From: Trileptium ribeirensis
Taxonomy: Eukaryota > Nematoda > Enoplea > Enoplida > Thoracostomopsidae
Assembly: GCA_030248225.1 (NCBI GenBank)
Contig: JASANE010030220.1
Span: forward strand, 46,942 to 110,941
Reading direction: 5' to 3'
DNA length: 64,000 bases
In this document: positions 61,301 through 64,000 of the stretch, one piece after another
Position numbering within the stretch: position 1 is the stretch's first letter
Layout: the number at the start of each line of letters is the position of its first letter
Translations under genes and position numbers: made by a program
Notes under the pieces: generated by a model
What the model was told of the DNA's origin: nothing
Seen by the model: the letters and a program-made list of their open reading frames with translations, nothing else
Database searches by the model: none

Positions 61301-62313
61301 CAGCAGATTATTAGGACGTCGATGCCATCTTAGTGTAGATTATTGCTAGCTCCCAGGTGTGTCCTAACATATTCATCTGTTTTACGAACATAGTCCCAAG
61401 TACAAATGAATGCAATAACATAAAGGAAGAGCCGCAAGTAAATACGTCATTAGCTCACATTGTTAATAAAGCACTGGCACCTGGATTTTGCGAATTATAG
61501 AAAGCGCCGGTTTTACTGAGATTGCCGTGTTTGCAATATAGAATCCTTCAGCTCATGCATAAGGCACATTGTCGTTCACACTGCGTCCGATCCGATACAG
61601 TATGCACAATTTTGTCGGATCGAATGGGATGATGTAGTATGAAAAAATAAATATACAAACACGCGAACACGGTTGGTATAGAGTTTGTGTCGAACCGGAT
61701 CGGGCGCAATGTGAACGCGCTATACTAGATGCCGCAGACTAGCGGTGAATAGTTTTTAACAATTCTTACATCTGATCGCTGTTACAACATTTAAGATATT
61801 ACAGCTAGTACGTGTTACCAACTGTTACCTCATTTTTAGTGAGTGGACTTTTACTGTATAAGTTAATTTATACATAGCCGGCGGACTCTTTTGGTATAGT
61901 TATTGTTCGCACTGAAGACAGCTATGACAAACCCTTGCTAGAAATATGTTCCACGAACTACACTTTTCATGCAGGTGAATACGACTGTTAGCACACCAAT
62001 ATATACCTGCTAAAATTAGTGTTAAATTTTTTATCTGGGCGTGGTACTCTGCGCATCCATGAAGATACTTTAAAACAGAAAGATATTTTGAATTTTCAAA
62101 TAGCAACCCTGCTGTCCTTAGCCGCAATAAACGTAATTTGACAATGACTCCCACGCGGTGTTAGGTATCAAATCAATGTCGTCTTTTCAGGCTGAACACA
62201 AAATCAGTATGGATAGCGGACAGCTCCATTTGAATTTTCATTGCGTCCCTAAGCGACTTATCGGAGCTATGCGCACAGAAATCATTCCAGAGTCCTACTT
62301 TATAACATTTAAA
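49213..62313 (+). CDS. PPCS: PPCS, phosphopantothenoylcysteine synthetase (3' end outside window); joined exons
   Basis: PPCS joins cysteine to 4'-phosphopantothenate using a nucleotide triphosphate (ATP in animals), the second step from pantothenate to coenzyme A, in the cytosol (family knowledge). Exons 49213-49356, 50786-50874, 52039-52172, 58917-59131 and 62191-62313 join in phase to 235 residues. Marks in order: [35 protein letters not shown] (nucleotide-binding front), [16 protein letters not shown], the central [16 protein letters not shown], then AEHKIS and SYFITFK. Human PPCS has 311 residues, so about 75 C-terminal residues are missing and should lie past 64000. The start is the first ATG after an in-frame stop at 49159. 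Introns 3 (6.7 kb) and 4 (3.1 kb) are swollen by repeats. Confidence 0.96.
49749..49870. repeat. Relative of the 11.0-kb MITE interior
   Basis: AGCAAAAATATAGCAGAAAA, AAATGGAGTAAAATTG and TTATGAACTTCCATCATTCT follow the same order as related words at 11205-11290. The terminal repeats are not recognised. Confidence 0.4.
50786..50874 (+). CDS. PPCS: PPCS exon 2: SGGT and RFLDNFS motifs
   Basis: The acceptor is ATTTTAG; the donor GTAAGC splits a Glu codon (phase 2). It encodes [20 protein letters not shown] then KGKRGAASA, the best conserved stretch of the family. It was found by homology because the exon is too short to stand out as an open frame. Confidence 0.95.
51730..51840 (-). repeat. tRNA-like fragment in PPCS intron 2
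   Basis: On the minus strand AGGTTGGACAGCATAATGTC then ATCGGTTCAAATCAAGGCCC look like an anticodon arm and a near-canonical B box. The 5' half is not recognisable, so it is a SINE fragment or tRNA pseudogene. Confidence 0.45.
52039..52172 (+). CDS. PPCS: PPCS exon 3
   Basis: The acceptor is GTTCCAG. The donor is GGTAAA, with one G left for the next codon (phase 1). It encodes [18 protein letters not shown], matching vertebrate AFLAAGYGVLFLYRARS, then a variable region to AGRIT. Confidence 0.92.
52440..54000. repeat. Tandem repeat with a unit of about 850 bp, two units, internal subrepeats
   Basis: Unit 1 begins near 52442 and unit 2 near 53287 with the shared CGCTTGCGAGCCAGAATTCG. Both contain GACTCCAG.TTGGGAAGTAGT, ATCATTGGAAAGCCCTGGTA, GGGCCAAAATGACGTCATTT and CATCAAAATCCGCCCAACCG, then a GCGACAGACACACA stretch. 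A subrepeat starting AGAAGTGT(G)AAAAATATTTG occurs three times (about 52669, 53335 and 53511). It lies in PPCS intron 3. No coding role seen. Confidence 0.85.
54270..54312. repeat. GTT-rich trinucleotide stretch
   Basis: Imperfect (GTT)n with interruptions, next to further TGATGATGA-like sequence near 54460-54480. A simple repeat, possibly in the tail region of the neighbouring LINE. Confidence 0.7.
55100..56020 (-). pseudogene. LINE ORF2 reverse transcriptase domain
   Basis: A 306-codon open stretch covers RT blocks from [13 protein letters not shown] (normally [12 protein letters not shown]) through [17 protein letters not shown] and the damaged active site FTYDIQIY to [19 protein letters not shown]. 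The missing aspartates at the FADD position mean no polymerase activity. The preceding N-terminal part (56220-56020) is in another frame and includes a TAG. The C-terminal part continues in a third frame from 55127 ([20 protein letters not shown]). Confidence 0.88.
56200..57657 (-). pseudogene. LINE ORF2 endonuclease domain
   Basis: The frame is open from 57657 (after a TGA) to about 56230 before it shifts at a T run. It encodes an AP-endonuclease-like domain with ALNETW (metal-binding Glu), [15 protein letters not shown] (Asp/Asn) and SDRHLI near the end, where catalytic His is replaced. A linker region rich in basic residues follows. This is the best preserved part of the element. Confidence 0.88.
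57800..58670 (-). pseudogene. LINE ORF1 remains
   Basis: Three overlapping broken frames on the minus strand (58670-58248, 58350-58156, 58095-57805) can be followed end to end. They contain [18 protein letters not shown] and [24 protein letters not shown]. The last part resembles the HVFISRL-type segment of ORF1 proteins in CR1/L2 elements. Assigned mostly by position before the endonuclease. Confidence 0.55.
58917..59131 (+). CDS. PPCS: PPCS exon 4: AAAVSDFY motif
   Basis: The acceptor is ATTTCAG; the first two bases complete a Val codon and the donor is GTATAT after ATG (phase 0). It encodes [39 protein letters not shown] and [16 protein letters not shown]. The last block contains the conserved Ala-Ala and Asp of the PPCS active site. 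Confidence 0.96.
59882..60084. mobile_element. tRNA-cored TTAA-type element, cluster copy 1
   Basis: Ends CTAACCCTTTCCCGCATGAA and CCATGCGGAAAAGGGTTAA are inverted repeats. The core holds GCGACGGATTAAACCTGGGT, the reverse of a tRNA B-box region; part of the tRNA-like segment is deleted. TTAA-like ends suggest a TTAA target. Confidence 0.65.
60163..60424. mobile_element. tRNA-cored TTAA-type element, cluster copy 2
   Basis: It runs from TGACCCTTTATTACTTCG to TATGCGAGAAAGGGTCA. On the minus strand the core reads AGATGGTGTAGTGACATACG, TACAAGGTTAGCAG and ACATGTTGAATCCGTC, resembling A box, anticodon arm and B box. Outside it, AATTAATGTGCATTCC and AACCTCACAAAACGAGCG are shared with the other copies. 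Confidence 0.7.
60453..60718. mobile_element. tRNA-cored TTAA-type element, cluster copy 3
   Basis: It starts TGACCCTTTACCGCAAGAA and ends TATGCGGGAAATGG. On the minus strand the core reads GTAGCCGACTTACAAGGCTA then CCAGGTTAAATCCGTCGC, like a tRNA with loop CTTACAA (anticodon TAC) and a decayed B box. The spacer between copies 2 and 3 is only about 30 bp and repeats ATAGTCTAAAT-type words. Confidence 0.7.
60719..62190. other. PPCS intron 4, right part; no gene seen
   Basis: AT-rich DNA with short chance frames. No element ends were recognised. Confidence 0.5.
62191..62313 (+). CDS. PPCS: PPCS exon 5: EHKI motif
   Basis: The acceptor is CTTTTCAG and the donor is GTAAGT; 41 codons, phase 0 at both ends. 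[16 protein letters not shown] matches the vertebrate PEHKIQSSGGPLQI block, and VPKRLIGAM with SYFITFK matches VPKLLSPL and AFIISFK. The next exon (LETD-type sequence) was not found before 64000. Confidence 0.95.
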
Positions 62314-62543
62314 GTAAGTTTGTGTAATATATGCCTAATATATATATTCAAAAACAGCAATCTGTCGAAAAATTTACTTATTACTTGCATAGTGAGCAAA
62401 AGTCTCCTATTACATAATTCGTCATATTTTTCTCTCATCTCGTGGATAATAATGCATTTGCTTAAATTTTTCTATTTTATGTGAGTGACACCACTCTTTA
62501 GGCCATATATCATATTTAAATCAATGGGTAAATCCATTTTCAG

Positions 62544-62630
62544 AGCGGCATATCAGACCCTAATAGGCCCGTGCTGCTCTTCGGCCTGATGTTTTTGGGA
62601 TTGTACCGAGCCTTTAATTTTTATGCATAA
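62544..62630 (+). other. Possible alternative terminal exon after PPCS exon 5
   Basis: After ATTTTCAG, 28 codons read SGISDPNRPVLLFGLMFLGL then YRAFNFYA and a stop. It would splice in frame to exon 5 but has no similarity to the PPCS C-terminus. It could be chance, an alternative end, or an exon of something else. Confidence 0.2.
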
Positions 62631-63439
62631 TCATTTGGTTGTTATAATACACGACACCGTTTGCTTAGATCCTATGCTTTTCATGATTCTTTGTAGAAAT
62701 TTCTTCTTTAATGTATCGTTTCAGCCAAACCTCAGCTAGCAAGTTCGTCCCGTGGGACAGGTTGCCGTTGTCGTTCCGGTCCGCACCCAGTACTTAGGCA
62801 GGCTAATCAGTTCAAACGCAAAGGAACTCATTTAATGGGTACTTGTGTCTATGGACGTGCGCTGTGGTACCTATGCTAAAATGAGTTTGGCAAGCCGATG
62901 TATTATATATTGAATAAATTACTGTGATGCTGAATTCAAGTATATTTTGTGTGTTTTTATTGTGTATAATTTTGGGTGAGATATCATTTGTGCCAGATTG
63001 AGACAGATTGAAGCACCATTGTGGTATATACATAGGTGTTGGGCCAGGACGGCCATCAACTTTTGGGTCCTAGACTGTCTCTCCTGAGTATCCGTTTAGA
63101 AGCCATACTTCTAAACCTTTTTGTCAATCGTTTTTACTTAACCAGTAAATTGATACTGTTTGCCGCCGCACATTAATATTGAGGGCAAATGATGGCATGA
63201 AATTACTTGCTTATTTACCTGACCCTGTGGTTGCAGGGTGCCTCAGTGTTGAGAACAGCTCGCCAATCGACCATATTATTGCCGCACGAACCATGATACA
63301 AATAAGATCATTTCGTCAGCTCCGATACGGTGTTCCGAAGAACAAGGGTTCTGTATTTGTAACGATTTGTCGTTTCGATGTAGTGAGTGCTCGGTCACGA
63401 AGGGGTGAACAGTTTGGAGGAGTGGTCAACATTAGTAGC
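62631..63439. other. No gene seen
   Basis: Non-coding by eye. It may include the 3' UTR side of the LINE fragment that follows, which reads on the minus strand. Confidence 0.45.
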
Positions 63440-63720
63440 CAAACAGCCATCGGTCATGTGCCATCCGCAGTACGTCTCCCACTAGGCGCAGGCTGCATTT
63501 AAACTCATAGGCGAGCGAGACGGTGTGACCGGTGCCCGTCGGCAGCAGGCAGCGTTTTCTTTATTTGATGGGACGGTGTTACTCCAACTGTGTGACGACA
63601 GAAATTCTTTGCAGACATCTAGGTGGTATATGTATACATATTGCGTGGTTTTAGAAACCAGGTGTCGCAGCCATACAATAAGACAGGATTCACGGCTGTA
63701 TTATTCATATATTAAGACTA
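63440..63720 (-). mobile_element. LINE fragment, C-terminal part of the RT polyprotein
   Basis: On the minus strand TAVNPVLLYGCDTWFLKP (63700-63650) matches the AVRPVLLYGCETW block that follows the RT domain in many LINEs. After a gap of broken frame, CSLRLVGDVLRMA (63495-63460) matches the LRWLGHVLRMP block. The spacing is right for these two blocks. Upstream on the minus strand (63720-64000) the sequence may continue the element, for example YANAISQYLQ. It may belong to the same family as the 284-2600 relic. Confidence 0.7.
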
Positions 63721-64000
63721 ACTTAAACAGCAGCGTTGGCGTTTGCCATCATCACTACTCGGAAGTCCTGTGGCAGTAATTTGGCTTACCAAATATTAAA
63801 AATTCGTGCACGGTCTTCATGCCAAGTTCCGATTGTGCCACTGATACTGCGGTAGAGCAACACATGATCTTGGTTTTTGGGCTACAGTTGCTCGAGCGGC
63901 CTATTCGTTCACTTGCAAATACTGCGATATGGCATTCGCGTATGCTGCGTCAGTAAACCATTCCCCGTTTTCGTTACTACTCCGCTGATTGGATCATAGA

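Noticed and set aside
63179..63502. 107-codon open frame on the + strand near the right edge
   Set aside because: Its right end is antisense to the LINE fragment at 63440-63720, and it shows no PPCS-like sequence.
1..64000. CRISPR arrays, bacterial operons, riboswitches
   Set aside because: Spliced animal genes and LINEs show this is eukaryotic nuclear DNA; the regular repeats seen are minisatellite or transposon in type.

Overview
This is nuclear DNA from a multicellular animal, most likely an invertebrate. It is AT-rich. Two protein genes are split into short exons by GT-AG introns of 0.9 to 9.3 kb, and nothing resembles an operon, a ribosome binding site or a plasmid. Splice acceptors are short and T-rich (TTTTCAG, TTTTAG), as in nematodes and some other invertebrates, but the sequence alone does not fix the phylum.

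Two host genes are recognised by protein homology, both on the + strand. The first is the phosphate exporter XPR1 (SPX-EXS family). It enters the window with its first SPX exons missing and runs through eight visible exons from 4758 to a stop at 29634; joined, they give a continuous 765-residue frame. The second is PPCS, phosphopantothenoylcysteine synthetase, of the coenzyme A pathway. It starts at 49213 and has five visible exons to 62313; its last exon(s) lie past the window end. The two genes have unrelated jobs.

Layout: 1-4757, upstream or intronic DNA of XPR1, with a broken LINE carrying a nested MITE and a short tandem repeat; 4758-29634, XPR1, with introns full of transposon remains; 29635-49212, a 19.6 kb intergenic stretch with hAT-like elements, TTAA-type elements, a dispersed GC-rich repeat and no gene I can support; 49213-64000, PPCS, with a tandem 850-bp repeat and a LINE of about 3.9 kb in intron 3, a cluster of TTAA-type elements in intron 4, and a LINE 3' fragment near the right edge.

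Most of the interest is in the mobile DNA. A G-tract-rich MITE family with 15-bp terminal inverted repeats has exact 5-bp target duplications at three insertions. A 286-bp MITE with a TTA duplication sits in one half of a tandem duplication whose other half preserves the empty site. Two hAT-type elements have near-perfect 8-bp duplications. A family of short elements with TTAA-like ends contains a tRNA-like core. All four LINE remnants are on the minus strand.
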